Assembly (NCBI GenBank): GCA_963759375.1
Contig: CAVWYY010000003.1
Location: 1 to 64,000, forward strand
Reading direction: 5' to 3'
Length of the DNA stretch: 64,000 bases
Source of the DNA: DASSUW01 sp963759375
GTDB taxonomy: Bacteria > Actinomycetota > Thermoleophilia > Solirubrobacterales > Solirubrobacteraceae
Numbering within the stretch: position 1 is the first letter of the stretch; the number at the start of each line of letters is the position of its first letter. The notes beneath the pieces are model-generated. The model was given only the letters and a program-made list of their open reading frames with translations. It did no database searches and was not told where the DNA came from. Positions 52,396 to 62,021 of the stretch are shown one piece after another. Position numbers and translations under genes: made by a program.

Positions 52396-54902
52396 CAGGA
52401 CCGGATGCGGGAGTTCTCGGGATCGAAGATCGGCGTCGAGCCGACGACCGCGACGGTGACCGGGAAGCGCTCGTTCATGTACTCCACGGCCAGCTCGCCG
52501 CCCTCGACGGCGTGCTCAGGCGGAAGGTACGCCATCAGCAGGTACTTGCCCACCGACGGCGCGCTGCCCGCCGTGGTGACGAACGAGCGCCGGCCCTTGG
52601 CGTCGATCAGCGGCGCGCCGTCGCGCGTGGTGACCGGCTCGCGCCCGAGCATGTAGCGCTTGATGCCGGCCGCGGACGTGTGATCGTCGACGGTCAGGGT
52701 GCACATGACCGCGGCGGGGTCGGACTCCCGGTGGCGCACGTGCGCCTCCTTGCCGACGAAGTCCTCGTCCTTGACCTTGCCCCAGGCCATGTCGGCCTCG
52801 ACCACGTCGTACTCCGCGTCGAGCTCGAAGCCGAACGCGCGGTAGCCCTTCTCGATCCGCCCCGTCGTCCCGTAGACGCCGATGCCGGCGGGGATGAGCC
52901 CGTGCGGCTCGCCCGCCTCCCAGATCGCGTCCCACAGACGCGCGCCCTGCTCGATCGGCACGTGCAGCTCCCAGCCGAGATCGCCGACGTAGGAGATGCG
53001 CGACGCCAGCACCTGCACCGGGCCGACCTCGATCGTCCGGAAGCGGGCGAACGGGAGAGCCTCGTGCGAGACGTCGTCGCTCGTGATGCTCGCCAGGATG
53101 TCCCGCGCCCGCGGGCCCCACAGCCCCAGCGTCGTCCATGCCGACGTCAGGTCGGTCACCGCGGCGTCCGGGGCCGCGTTGTCGCGGACCCACTTGAGGT
53201 CGGCCATGCCGTGCGCGCCGCCGGTGACGAACCGGAACCGGTCGTGGGCGAGCCGCATGATCGTCAGGTCGGACTTGAAGCCGCCGCCCGGCGTGAGCAG
53301 CGGCGTGTAGACGCCGCGCCCGATCGGCACGTCCATCTGGCGCATCGCGACGCGCTGCACGGTGGCCAGCGCCCCCGGGCCGTCGACGTCGAAGATGCAG
53401 AACGCGCTGAGGTCGAAGATCGCGGCGCGCTCGCGCATCGCCAGGTGCTCGGCGTTGATGATCGGCGACCACCAGCGCGCGTCCCACTCGGCCGGCCGGC
53501 CGTCCAGCCCGTACTGCTCGACGAGCCCGGCGTTGGACTCGTACCAGTGCGGCCGCTCCCAGCCCGCGGCCTCGTAGAACACCGCGCCGAGCGCCTTCTC
53601 GCGCTCGTGGAACGGAGGCAGGCGGACGTCGCGGTCCGACGCCCACTGCTCGCCGGGATGGACGATCCCGTAGGTCTTGTTGAAGCCCTCGGCGGCCCGG
53701 GCGCGCACGTGCGTCTTGGTCTTCTGGCACTCGTAGAAGCGCGCCACGTCGGAGGACTGCAGGTCGATCTCCGACTCGCCGTGCGTCATCCACTCGGCGA
53801 CCGCGCGGCCGACGCCCGGTCCTTCCTTCACCCACACCGCGGCGACCGACCACAGGCCCTTGACCTCGGGCGTCTCACCGAGCAGCGGCAGCCCGTCCGG
53901 CGTCAGCGACAGCAGGCCGTTGATCGCGTACTTGATGCCGACGCTCTCGTCGCCGACGATCTCCGGCATCAGCTCGAGCGCGTGCTCCATCTGGAGCGCG
54001 AAGTCGTCCTCGGTGAACGGGAACTCGGTCGGGGAGAGCGCCGCCTCCTCGACCGAGGGGATCTCGGTCGGGTCGTGGAGGATCGGCCGGTGCGCGTACG
54101 AGCCGATCTCCAGGCCGGTGCCGTCCTGGCGCTCGTACATGTTCGTGTCCATGTCGCGGACGATCGGGAACTCGATCGCCTTCGACGTGCCCTCGAACCG
54201 CGGCACCGGACCGATGTCGATCATCTGGTGGATGGCCGGCGTGAGCGGGATCCGCGCCCCGGCCATCTCGGCCAGCAGCGGGCTCCACACGCCGCAGGCG
54301 ATCGCCACGATCTCGGCCTCGACGTCGCCGTCGGTCGTGCGCACGCGCCTGACCCGCCCGTCCTCGACGTCGATGCCCGTGACCTCGACGTTCGGCACGA
54401 CCGTGAGCGCGCCGGAGGCCTGCGCCTCCTCGCGCATCAGCGTGCCGGCGCGCAGCGAGTCGACCACCCCGACGCCCTCGGTGTGGAATCCGCCGACGAT
54501 CACCGACTCGTCGATGTACGGGACCATCTCCTTGATCTCGGCGGGCGTCACGATGCGGACGCCTTCGATGCCCCACGCCTTGGCCGAGGCCATGCGGCGG
54601 CGCAGCTCCTCCATGCGCTCCTCGGTGCGCGCGACCTCGATGCCGCCGGACTGCGTGTGGACGCCCAGCTCCTTGTACTGGCGCGTGCTGTCGGCGGTCA
54701 GCGCGGTCATCTCGCGCGAGTGGTCGACCGGGAAGATGAAGTTGGACGCGTGGCCCGTGGAGCCGCCCGGGTTGGGGAGCGGCCCCTTGTCGAGCTGCAC
54801 GATCTCGGTCCAGCCCAGGCGGGCGAGGTGACAGGCCAGGGAGTTGCCCACGATGCCCGCGCCGATCACGACGACGCGCGCGCTGCTCGGCAAGCGGCTC
54901 AT
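52395..54902 (-). CDS. dimethylglycine/sarcosine dehydrogenase-like flavoprotein fused to GcvT domain
   Basis: 835 aa. Residues 1-370 form a DAO-type FAD domain (VVVIGAGIVGNSLACHLARLG at 10-30) with H51 in GGSTGHASNF at the position used for covalent FAD in DMGDH. A linker domain follows, then a GcvT/aminomethyltransferase-like region from about 430 (AIFDLSAFCIFDVDGPGAL, SYVGDLGWELHVP). Known relatives oxidatively demethylate dimethylglycine or sarcosine and give the methyl group as 5,10-methylene-THF. EtfBA and the DgcB-like protein downstream would carry the electrons. Other N-methyl amines are possible substrates. The start at 54902 lacks a clear Shine-Dalgarno. Confidence 0.88.
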   Translation of the reverse strand: MSRLPSSARVVVIGAGIVGNSLACHLARLGWTEIVQLDKGPLPNPGGSTGHASNFIFPVDHSREMTALTADSTRQYKELGVHTQSGGIEVARTEERMEELRRRMASAKAWGIEGVRIVTPAEIKEMVPYIDESVIVGGFHTEGVGVVDSLRAGTLMREEAQASGALTVVPNVEVTGIDVEDGRVRRVRTTDGDVEAEIVAIACGVWSPLLAEMAGARIPLTPAIHQMIDIGPVPRFEGTSKAIEFPIVRDMDTNMYERQDGTGLEIGSYAHRPILHDPTEIPSVEEAALSPTEFPFTEDDFALQMEHALELMPEIVGDESVGIKYAINGLLSLTPDGLPLLGETPEVKGLWSVAAVWVKEGPGVGRAVAEWMTHGESEIDLQSSDVARFYECQKTKTHVRARAAEGFNKTYGIVHPGEQWASDRDVRLPPFHEREKALGAVFYEAAGWERPHWYESNAGLVEQYGLDGRPAEWDARWWSPIINAEHLAMRERAAIFDLSAFCIFDVDGPGALATVQRVAMRQMDVPIGRGVYTPLLTPGGGFKSDLTIMRLAHDRFRFVTGGAHGMADLKWVRDNAAPDAAVTDLTSAWTTLGLWGPRARDILASITSDDVSHEALPFARFRTIEVGPVQVLASRISYVGDLGWELHVPIEQGARLWDAIWEAGEPHGLIPAGIGVYGTTGRIEKGYRAFGFELDAEYDVVEADMAWGKVKDEDFVGKEAHVRHRESDPAAVMCTLTVDDHTSAAGIKRYMLGREPVTTRDGAPLIDAKGRRSFVTTAGSAPSVGKYLLMAYLPPEHAVEGGELAVEYMNERFPVTVAVVGSTPIFDPENSRIRS

Positions 54903-54907
54903 GGCAA

Positions 54908-54919
54908 CAGATATATCAG
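54908..54919 (-). promoter_or_regulatory. CTGATATATCTG motif before the dehydrogenase gene
   Basis: The minus strand reads CTGATATATCTG 5 nt before the ATG at 54902. A near-identical CTGGTATATCTG lies before the OpuC operon (56553-56564), in the same orientation relative to its gene. A shared promoter or regulator site is inferred; the inner TATAT could be a -10 box. Confidence 0.4.
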
Positions 54920-54927
54920 ATGGGTTT

Positions 54928-55932
54928 TCAGCCCGTCGACGCGCGCTGGACGAGCACCGGCGCGATGACCTCCCGCAGCGTCGCCTGCGGGCCTTCGGCC
55001 TCGATCGCCTGGACCAGGAAGCTCGTGCCCAGCTCGGCCACCTGCTCGATGTCCCAGGCCGTCGAGGTCAGCGGCGGCGCCAGCAGACGCGAGATCGGGT
55101 GGTCGCCGAAGCCGGCCACGGCGACGTCGCCGGGAATCGCCAGCCCGAGCTCGGCGCAGGCCGCGTACACGCCATAGGCGATCGAGTCGGACAGGCACAG
55201 GACGGCCGTGGGCCGATCGTCGGACCCGAGCAGCTCGGCCGCCAGCGGGCGCGAGCCGTTGAGCGAGTACGCGCAGGCCACGATCTGGACATCGATCCCC
55301 AGCGCGGCGGCCGAGGCGGCGACCGCGCGCTCGGCCCCGCGGTCGGGCGAGGTCTCGACCGCCCACGAGAGCACGGTGATGCGCGTGTGGCCGAGCCCGC
55401 TGAGGTGCTGGAGCGCCTGCTGCACGCCGCGCTCGTGGTCGAACACCACCTCGCCGGCCGGCGCCACGCCGGGCAGCGCGTCGCCGATGGTCACCGTGGC
55501 GACCTGGCGGGCGACCGACTCCCAGCCGCCGCTGGCCGGCCCGATCGGCACGACCACGAGCCCGTCGACGCGATGGTCGACGAGGCGCTGGGCGAGCTCG
55601 AGCTCGCGCGCGGGCTCGCCGTCGGCGTCGGCCACCAGCGTGCTCAGCCCGGCGTCGTAGAGCCCGCGCTGGACGGCGCGCACGAGCTCCTGGTTCCAGA
55701 AGTCGGCCAGGCTGCCGACGAGCAGGCCGACGACCGTGGTGGCGCCGCCGGCCAGGGCGCGGGCGATCGGGTCGGCCTCGTAGCCGAGCTGCTCGGCGGC
55801 CTCGCGCACCCGGCGCTCGGTCTCGGCCGACACGTGCGTCCCGCGCAGCGCGTAGCTCACGGCGGCCGGCGAGAGGCCCGTGTACTCCGCCAGCTCGCGG
55901 ATCGTGGTGCGACGCCTCGCGCCCTCGGGCAC
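54928..55932 (-). CDS. LacI family transcriptional regulator
   Basis: 334 aa from a GTG at 55932, giving MPEGARRRTTIRELAEYTGLSPAAVSYALRG, the usual LacI HTH plus hinge (YEADPIARALAGG). A periplasmic-binding-type effector domain fills the rest. A longer reading from 56007 would cover its own operators and is rejected. A TACGCT box at 55940-55945 (minus strand) lies 7 nt before the GTG, so the message is likely leaderless. It is divergent from the thiol dioxygenase and precedes the dehydrogenase operon by 25 bp. It probably represses one or both sides; the effector is unknown. Confidence 0.9.
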   Translation of the reverse strand: MPEGARRRTTIRELAEYTGLSPAAVSYALRGTHVSAETERRVREAAEQLGYEADPIARALAGGATTVVGLLVGSLADFWNQELVRAVQRGLYDAGLSTLVADADGEPARELELAQRLVDHRVDGLVVVPIGPASGGWESVARQVATVTIGDALPGVAPAGEVVFDHERGVQQALQHLSGLGHTRITVLSWAVETSPDRGAERAVAASAAALGIDVQIVACAYSLNGSRPLAAELLGSDDRPTAVLCLSDSIAYGVYAACAELGLAIPGDVAVAGFGDHPISRLLAPPLTSTAWDIEQVAELGTSFLVQAIEAEGPQATLREVIAPVLVQRASTG

Positions 55933-55971
55933 GTGGCGCAGCGTAGCCGGGTTGACAGATGAGCGATACTT

Positions 55972-55997
55972 GTGAAGCGGTTCACTGAACCGGTTCA
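55972..55997. promoter_or_regulatory. tandem LacI-type operators
   Basis: Two palindromes abut: GTGAAGCGGTTCAC (55972-55985, one mismatched pair) and the perfect TGAACCGGTTCA (55986-55997), the latter ending 8 bp before the dioxygenase ATG. The CG centre with TGAA/TTCA arms is the classic LacI-family operator pattern. TTGACA at 55952-55957 could be a -35 element of the plus-strand promoter, though no well-spaced -10 is visible. Confidence 0.7.
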
Positions 55998-56005
55998 CAC
56001 GACCC

Positions 56006-56494
56006 ATGCTGATCGATCACGACCTCGACAGGACGGAGCTCCGTGCGCTCGTCGCGCAGATCGCCGCCGACCCCGCGCAGTGGCGCCACCTGGTGCGCCA
56101 CACCACCGCCGAGCGCACGTTCGAGCAGCTCCGGCGCGACCAGCACGTCGACATCTGGGTCATCTCGTGGACCAGCGGGAGCGACACCGGGTTCCACGAC
56201 CACGACCTCTCGCGCGGCGCCGTCGCGGTCGTCGACGGCGAGGTGATCGAGCAGCGGCTGGTGCTCGGCGGTCCGCCGCGCGAGCTGCTGCACCGCGCCG
56301 GCGACGTCTTCGACTTCGACGCCTCGCACGTCCATCGCATGCGTCAGGTCCGTGACCTCCCGGCCGTGTCGATCCACGCGTACTCCCCACCGCTGTGGCG
56401 CATGGGCACCTACGTCGTGGCCCCCGACGGCACGCTGCGGCGGGAGTCGATCTCGTACGCGGAGGAGCTCAGGCCGGTCGAGAAGGCCGCTTAA
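56006..56494 (+). CDS. cysteine dioxygenase-like thiol dioxygenase
   Basis: 162 aa from ATG 56006. A three-His iron site is evident: H64 and H66 in FHDHDLSRGAVAVVDG and H124 in SIHAYSPPL, with Y126 as the conserved second-sphere Tyr. The family oxidises cysteine, 3-mercaptopropionate or similar thiols to sulfinates with O2. It is divergent from the LacI regulator, directly behind the twin operators, and upstream of the OpuC importer, so its substrate may be a sulfur-containing product of the imported compound. Confidence 0.85.
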   Translation: MLIDHDLDRTELRALVAQIAADPAQWRHLVRHTTAERTFEQLRRDQHVDIWVISWTSGSDTGFHDHDLSRGAVAVVDGEVIEQRLVLGGPPRELLHRAGDVFDFDASHVHRMRQVRDLPAVSIHAYSPPLWRMGTYVVAPDGTLRRESISYAEELRPVEKAA

Positions 56495-56496
56495 GC

Positions 56497-56512
56497 CGCA
56501 CCCTAGGGTGCG
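56497..56512. terminator. 16-bp perfect palindrome after the dioxygenase gene
   Basis: CGCACCCTAGGGTGCG lies 2 bp after the TAA at 56492-56494. As RNA it gives a 6-bp GC stem with a CUAG loop but no U-tract. It could be a weak terminator or an operator for the OpuC promoter just downstream. Confidence 0.45.
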
Positions 56513-56532
56513 TCCGTTCGCGCCCGGGTACA

Positions 56533-56564
56533 TTGCGATCCGGGTCCGGCAACTGGTATATCTG
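56533..56564 (+). promoter_or_regulatory. probable promoter of the OpuC-type operon
   Basis: TTGCGA (56533-56538), an 18-bp spacer and TATATC (56557-56562) make a reasonable sigma-70-type promoter about 50 bp before the GTG at 56613. The -10 lies inside CTGGTATATCTG, which is shared with the dehydrogenase upstream region at 54908-54919. Confidence 0.5.
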
Positions 56565-56612
56565 CGCCAGCGTGCGGCTTCCGCGGCCAGATGTAGAAGG
56601 ATGTGAACGGCC

Positions 56613-57607
<995 letters not shown>

Positions 57608-57611
<4 letters not shown>

Positions 57612-58348
57612 CCGGCGCGCCGGCGACGCTGTTCGCGCAGGACGGCCCGGTGATCCCCGACTTCGGGCGCGGGGACGAGTGCATCAGGGAGAACGGCAAC
57701 TTCTGCCTGAAGTGGTTCCTGGACAACTTCAGCGACCGGTTCTGGCCGCGCGTCGTCGAGCACATCGAGCTCACCGTCATCGCCCTCGGCTTCGGCCTGG
57801 TGATCGCGTTCGCAGCGGCACTGCTCGCGTACCGCTACACCAGCTTCGAGCTGCCGTTCGCGAACGTGATGGCGCTCTTCTACACGATCCCCAGCATCGC
57901 GTTCTTCCAGATCATGGTCCCGATCACGGGCATCGGCTGGACGACCGTCGAGATCGCACTGGTCTCGTACACGCTGCTGATCATGTTCCGGAACACGCTC
58001 ACCGGGCTCAAAGAGGTGCCCGATGAGGCCAAGGAGGCGGCCGAGGGCATGGGCCTGACGCGCCGGCAATCGCTTCTGCGCGTCGAGCTCCCGCTCGCGG
58101 TCCCGGCGGTCATCGCCGGCATCCGCGTGGCGGCGGTCACCACGATCTCGCTGGCCACGATCGCCGCGTTCATCACACCGCTCGGGCTCGGTGCGCCGAT
58201 CTTCAGCGCGATCCAGACCGGCGCCAACACCGAGTTCGTCGCCGCCAGCCTGCTCGCCATCGCGCTCGCGCTGATCGCCGACGTGCTGATCGTGATGCTG
58301 CAGCGCTTCCTGACCCCGTGGGTGCGGGCGAGGAGCGTCTCGCGATGA
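57608..58348 (+). CDS. OpuCB-like permease 1
   Basis: 246 aa, ATG overlapping the ATPase stop. Helices cover most of the protein, and the EAA-like loop is VPDEAKEAAEGMGLTRRQSLLRVELPLA (about 138-165). The N-terminal 40 residues (IPDFGRGDECIRENGNFCLKW, with two Cys) are extracytoplasmic, an uncommon addition. Together with the next gene it forms the membrane channel. It ends in an ATGA overlap with permease 2. Confidence 0.88.
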
Positions 58349-59055
58349 GCGACCTCATCAACTTCTTCGCCGACAACGCGAGCCTGATCCTGGACCGTAC
58401 GTGGGAGCACCTGGTGATCGCGGCGATCGGGATGGTCATCGCGCTCGTGCTGGCGCTGCCCGCCGGGATCGTCCTCGGCCACCTGCACAAGGGCTCGCTG
58501 GTGGCGATCAACATCTCCAACATCCTGCGCGCGCTGCCGAGCCTGGCGCTGATCGCGATCAGCCTCGCGTTCATCGGCCTGTCGCGCCTGAACATCACGA
58601 TCGCGCTCGTCGCGCTCGCGGTCCCGCCGATCCTGACCAACGCCTACACGGCGGTCGACGGCGTCGACCCCGACGCCGTCGAGGCGGCGCGCGGCATGGG
58701 CATGACCGACCGTCAGGTGCTGACCGGGATCGAGCTGCCAGTGTCGTGGCCGTTGATCTTCGCCGGCATCCGCACCGCGTCGGTCTACGTCATCGCGACG
58801 GCGCCCCTGGCGGCGCTCGCCGGCGGCGGCGGCCTCGGCGACATCATCGTCAACCAGCCCACCTACGGGCTCGAGGGCGTGATCGCCGCGACCATCGTGA
58901 CGGTCGCGCTGGCGTTCGCCGTGGACGGGGTGCTCGCCTTCGTGCAGCGCCGGATCACGCCCAAGGGCCTCGTGGTCTCGAAGGAACTGCACACACTCGT
59001 CCCGCCCGCCGAGTCGGACATCCCGGCCGAGCGGGCGGTGAGCCTCAACCCATAG
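58345..59055 (+). CDS. OpuCD-like permease 2
   Basis: 236 aa. About six helices; EAA-like loop VDPDAVEAARGMGMTDRQVLTGIELPVSWPL (about 110-140). Two separate permeases plus a free lipoprotein match the OpuC arrangement instead of the fused EgtU or OpuAC forms. A 19-bp gap, holding an AGGGGAG ribosome-binding site, separates it from the binding protein gene. Confidence 0.88.
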   Translation: MSDLINFFADNASLILDRTWEHLVIAAIGMVIALVLALPAGIVLGHLHKGSLVAINISNILRALPSLALIAISLAFIGLSRLNITIALVALAVPPILTNAYTAVDGVDPDAVEAARGMGMTDRQVLTGIELPVSWPLIFAGIRTASVYVIATAPLAALAGGGGLGDIIVNQPTYGLEGVIAATIVTVALAFAVDGVLAFVQRRITPKGLVVSKELHTLVPPAESDIPAERAVSLNP

Positions 59056-59074
59056 GACACCAAGGGGAGACTCC

Positions 59075-60043
59075 ATGGCAAAGGGACGCCTACTCGCAGT
59101 ACTGCTCATGCTCATCGCGGCCTTCGCGGTCGGATGCGGCGACGACGACGACAGCTCGGGCGGCGGAGGCGGCGGCGGAACCGGCAGCTCCTCGAGCAGC
59201 GACGAACAGCCCGGCGCCGGCAAGCCGGCCGTCACGATCGGCACCAAGGACTTCACCGAGGAGTTCGTCCTCGGCCAGCTCTACAAGCAGGCGCTCGAGG
59301 CGAAGGGCTTCAAGGTCAACTACAAGGAGAACATCGGCGCCACCGAGATCATCGACAAGGCGCTGACCAGCGGGGAGATCGACGGCTACCCGGAGTACAC
59401 CGGCGTCTCGCAGTCAGTGGTGTTCAAGGACGACTCGCTGCCGAAGAGCCCCGAGGAGACCCAGAAGGTCGTCAAGGAGGAGTACGAGAAGCGCGGCCAG
59501 GCGGTCAGCGACCCGACGCCGTTCCAGGACACCGACGCGATCGCCACCACCAAGGAGTTCGCGGAGAAGAACAACCTCAAGTCGGTGGCCGACCTGAAGG
59601 GCATCCCGCCGTTCACGCTCGGCGCCCGGCCGGAGTTCAAGAACCGCTTCAACGGCCTCAAGGGCATGGCCCAGGTGTACGGCGTCAAGGACAACGTGAA
59701 GTTCAAGCAGCTGGCGCTCGGCCTGCAGTACCCGTCGCTGGACAAGGGCGACGTCGACACCGCCAACGTGTTCTCGACCGACGCCCAGCTCGCCTCCGGC
59801 AAGTACACGGTGCTCGAGGACCCGGAGGGCGTGTTCGGCTTCCAGAACGTCTACTTCGTCATCAACAAGGACACGCTGGACGAGCTCGGCGGCGATGAGT
59901 TCATGACCGTGATCAACGACGTCAACAAGCTCCTCACCGAGGACGCGATGACCTCGATGAACGCGGCCGTCGACCTCGACAAGAAGAAGCCCGCCGACGT
60001 GGCCAAGGCGTTCCTGGACGCCAACGGCCTCGGCGCTCAGTAG
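59075..60043 (+). CDS. OpuCC/ProX-like substrate-binding lipoprotein
   Basis: 322 aa; AGGGGAG lies about 6 nt before the ATG. A lipobox-like FAVGCG ends the signal peptide at C21, followed by an Asp-rich and Gly/Ser-rich tether (residues 22-50). The domain then reads VTIGTKDFTEEFVLGQLYKQ and later GATEIIDKALTSGEIDGYPEYTG, a familiar start of the OpuBC family (glycine betaine, choline, carnitine, ergothioneine). Binding-pocket aromatic residues cannot be assigned by eye, so the ligand stays open among quaternary amines. It is convergent with the lyase gene, overlapping by 7 bp. Confidence 0.88.
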   Translation: MAKGRLLAVLLMLIAAFAVGCGDDDDSSGGGGGGGTGSSSSSDEQPGAGKPAVTIGTKDFTEEFVLGQLYKQALEAKGFKVNYKENIGATEIIDKALTSGEIDGYPEYTGVSQSVVFKDDSLPKSPEETQKVVKEEYEKRGQAVSDPTPFQDTDAIATTKEFAEKNNLKSVADLKGIPPFTLGARPEFKNRFNGLKGMAQVYGVKDNVKFKQLALGLQYPSLDKGDVDTANVFSTDAQLASGKYTVLEDPEGVFGFQNVYFVINKDTLDELGGDEFMTVINDVNKLLTEDAMTSMNAAVDLDKKKPADVAKAFLDANGLGAQ

Positions 60044-61464
60044 GCGACTTCGCGGACCAGCTCGGCGAGCGACGTGAGCGCGGCCTCGGCCAGCGCCGCG
60101 TCGCCGCCGAGCGGCCGGTCCTCCAGCCGCGCGTCGAAGCTCGACGCGAGCTCGCGGGCCTGCGCCAGCGGGCCCGCGGCGGGCACGCCGCGCATGCGCA
60201 GCGCGCGCTCGGCGGCCACCCACTCGAGCGCCAGCACGGTGCGGAGCAGCGGCACCACGCGACGGGCGTGGCCGGCCGACTGCCAGGCGAAGCTCGCGTG
60301 CTCCTCGAGCCCACGCGAGATCGACACCGAGCCGAGCACGGCCGGCGTGGCGCCGGTCCGCAGCCGCGCCAGCGCGTCGGCGGCCAGGTACTCGGCGATC
60401 ATCAGGCCCGAGCTGCCCGTCGTGTCGCCGGCCAGGAACGGCTGGAGTCCCGTCAGGTCGGGCGCCATCAGGTGCGATAGGCGCGCGCCCGACAGGCTCC
60501 CGAACGGCACAAGTGCGAGCCGCAGGCCGTCGAGCGCCAGCGCGCAGCTGGCCGCGTGGAAACCGCCGTTGTGCAGCACCTCGCCGCCGGCGAACAGCGG
60601 GTTCTCGGCGGCCGCGTTGATCTCCACGGCGAGCACGTCGTGGAGCCCGCTGAGCGCCCATGCCAGCGCGCCGGCCACCGGCGGCAGGCAGCGAAGCCCG
60701 AACGGGTCCTGCCGGCGCGCGGGCGGCTCCGCGCCGGCGGTGAGCGCGCGCAGCCGGGCCGACACGAGCGTGATGCCGGGCAGCGGGCGCGCCTCGGCGA
60801 CGGCGTCGGCGAACGCCTCGCGATTGCCGCGCAGCGCCTGGAAGCTCAGCGCGGCGACGCCGAGGCCGGCCTCGAGCAGGTCCCACAGGTCGGCCATCAC
60901 GAGCGCCGCGGTGGCGAACGTGGCCGCGTTCGAGCTCATCAGCGGGAGCGCGTCGCCGGCCCCCACCTCCAGGCGCGCCGGGCCGGCGCCCTCGCCCTCG
61001 CCGGTCAGCGCCAGCCCGATCTGCGCGAGCACGGTGAGGTCGCCGGTACCGAGCCCGCCGAGGTCGCGGACGGTCGGCATGCGCTCGTCGGCCAGCAGGC
61101 CGGCGAGCGCGAGCGCGACCTCCGGGCGGCTGCCGCCGCCGGCCACCATCTGCGCGAGCCGCACGAGCACGGTGGCGCGCACGACGTCGTCGCCGAGCGG
61201 CTCCCCGACCCCGCCGGCGTGGCTGCGCAGCAGCCGCAGCGCGTGGCCCTGCAGGTCGCCGGTCACGTCGACGTGGCGGTTGGCGCCGACGCCGGTCGTG
61301 CGGCCGTAGACCGCACGCTGGCTCGCGATGTCCTCGGCCGCGGCGTGGCCGGCCGCCATGCGCCCCCGCGCCGCCGCGGTGATCTCGACGTCGAGCGGGC
61401 CGCCGCGGGCCGCCGCCGCGAGGTCGGCGGGCGAGAGCGGGCCGTCTCCGATCAGCAGCGTCAA
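60037..61464 (-). CDS. aromatic amino acid lyase-fold protein with non-MIO triad
   Basis: 475 aa from a TTG start at 61464 that overlaps the DUF1638 stop. Sequence landmarks of histidine ammonia-lyase are present: Y53 in YGRTTGVG, then LGGLGTGDLTVLAQIGLAL and QDPFGLRC. The MIO-forming Ala-Ser-Gly is Gly-Thr-Gly at 139-141, and the essential Tyr of QDPYS is F255, so the normal MIO route is unlikely. The fold family includes ergothionase, which eliminates trimethylamine from ergothioneine. In an operon with corrinoid-methyltransferase genes, elimination of a trimethylamine group is an attractive role, but unproven. Confidence 0.75.
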   Translation of the reverse strand: MTLLIGDGPLSPADLAAAARGGPLDVEITAAARGRMAAGHAAAEDIASQRAVYGRTTGVGANRHVDVTGDLQGHALRLLRSHAGGVGEPLGDDVVRATVLVRLAQMVAGGGSRPEVALALAGLLADERMPTVRDLGGLGTGDLTVLAQIGLALTGEGEGAGPARLEVGAGDALPLMSSNAATFATAALVMADLWDLLEAGLGVAALSFQALRGNREAFADAVAEARPLPGITLVSARLRALTAGAEPPARRQDPFGLRCLPPVAGALAWALSGLHDVLAVEINAAAENPLFAGGEVLHNGGFHAASCALALDGLRLALVPFGSLSGARLSHLMAPDLTGLQPFLAGDTTGSSGLMIAEYLAADALARLRTGATPAVLGSVSISRGLEEHASFAWQSAGHARRVVPLLRTVLALEWVAAERALRMRGVPAAGPLAQARELASSFDARLEDRPLGGDAALAEAALTSLAELVREVAY

Positions 61465-62021
61465 GTCAGCAGCGCCGCGAGCTGGCGCTCGAGCGCCTCC
61501 TCGCCCACCTCCCGGACCTCGAGCGGGAGGCCGAGATGGGCGGCCGCGCGCTCGGCGGCCGCGCGCGTGGCGGCGGTCGGGCGCTGGGCGAGCCAGAGCA
61601 CGCGGGTGTAGTGGCCGAAGTACGCGTCGCGCAGCTCGGGATGGCGGTCGAGCCCGAGCTCGCGCAGCACGGTGTGCTCGAACGTGCGCGCCAGGAAGTC
61701 GGTGAGCAGGTAGGTGCCCGGCTCCTCCTCCAGCGCCGCCTGCGCGTGCGGGCCGGCGAGCACGTCGTAGCAGTGGGCGCCCTCCAGGCGCGGCACGTCG
61801 CCGAGCACCTCGTCGAGCGCGCCGTAGGTGCCGCAGTCGGCGTACGCGACGGCGACGACGTCGTGCTCGTCGAGCACCTCCTTGACCGCCGGTGCGATCA
61901 GCTCCGGGCGGTTGTGCAGCAGCGCCGGCAGCGGATGCACGCGGACGTCGAGCCCCTGCCGGCGGGCGACGGCCTGGACGTGGACGGCGAGCGCGCCGCA
62001 GGCAACGATGGTGCGGGTCAT
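61461..62021 (-). CDS. DUF1638 family protein
   Basis: 186 aa, ATG at 62021 overlapping the RACo stop. Opens MTRTIVACGALAVHVQAV and contains VAYADCGTYGALDEVL and YDVLAGPHAQAALEEEPGTY. DUF1638 proteins are small and often lie with corrinoid methyltransferases and MttB-type genes; their role is not known. A conserved Cys in YADCGT and several His could bind metal. It is tightly coupled to RACo and the lyase. Confidence 0.85.
   Translation of the reverse strand: MTRTIVACGALAVHVQAVARRQGLDVRVHPLPALLHNRPELIAPAVKEVLDEHDVVAVAYADCGTYGALDEVLGDVPRLEGAHCYDVLAGPHAQAALEEEPGTYLLTDFLARTFEHTVLRELGLDRHPELRDAYFGHYTRVLWLAQRPTAATRAAAERAAAHLGLPLEVREVGEEALERQLAALLT

Noticed and set aside
55933..56007. N-terminal extension of the LacI frame
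   Set aside because: It would cover the twin operators and add residues before the HTH that LacI proteins lack.
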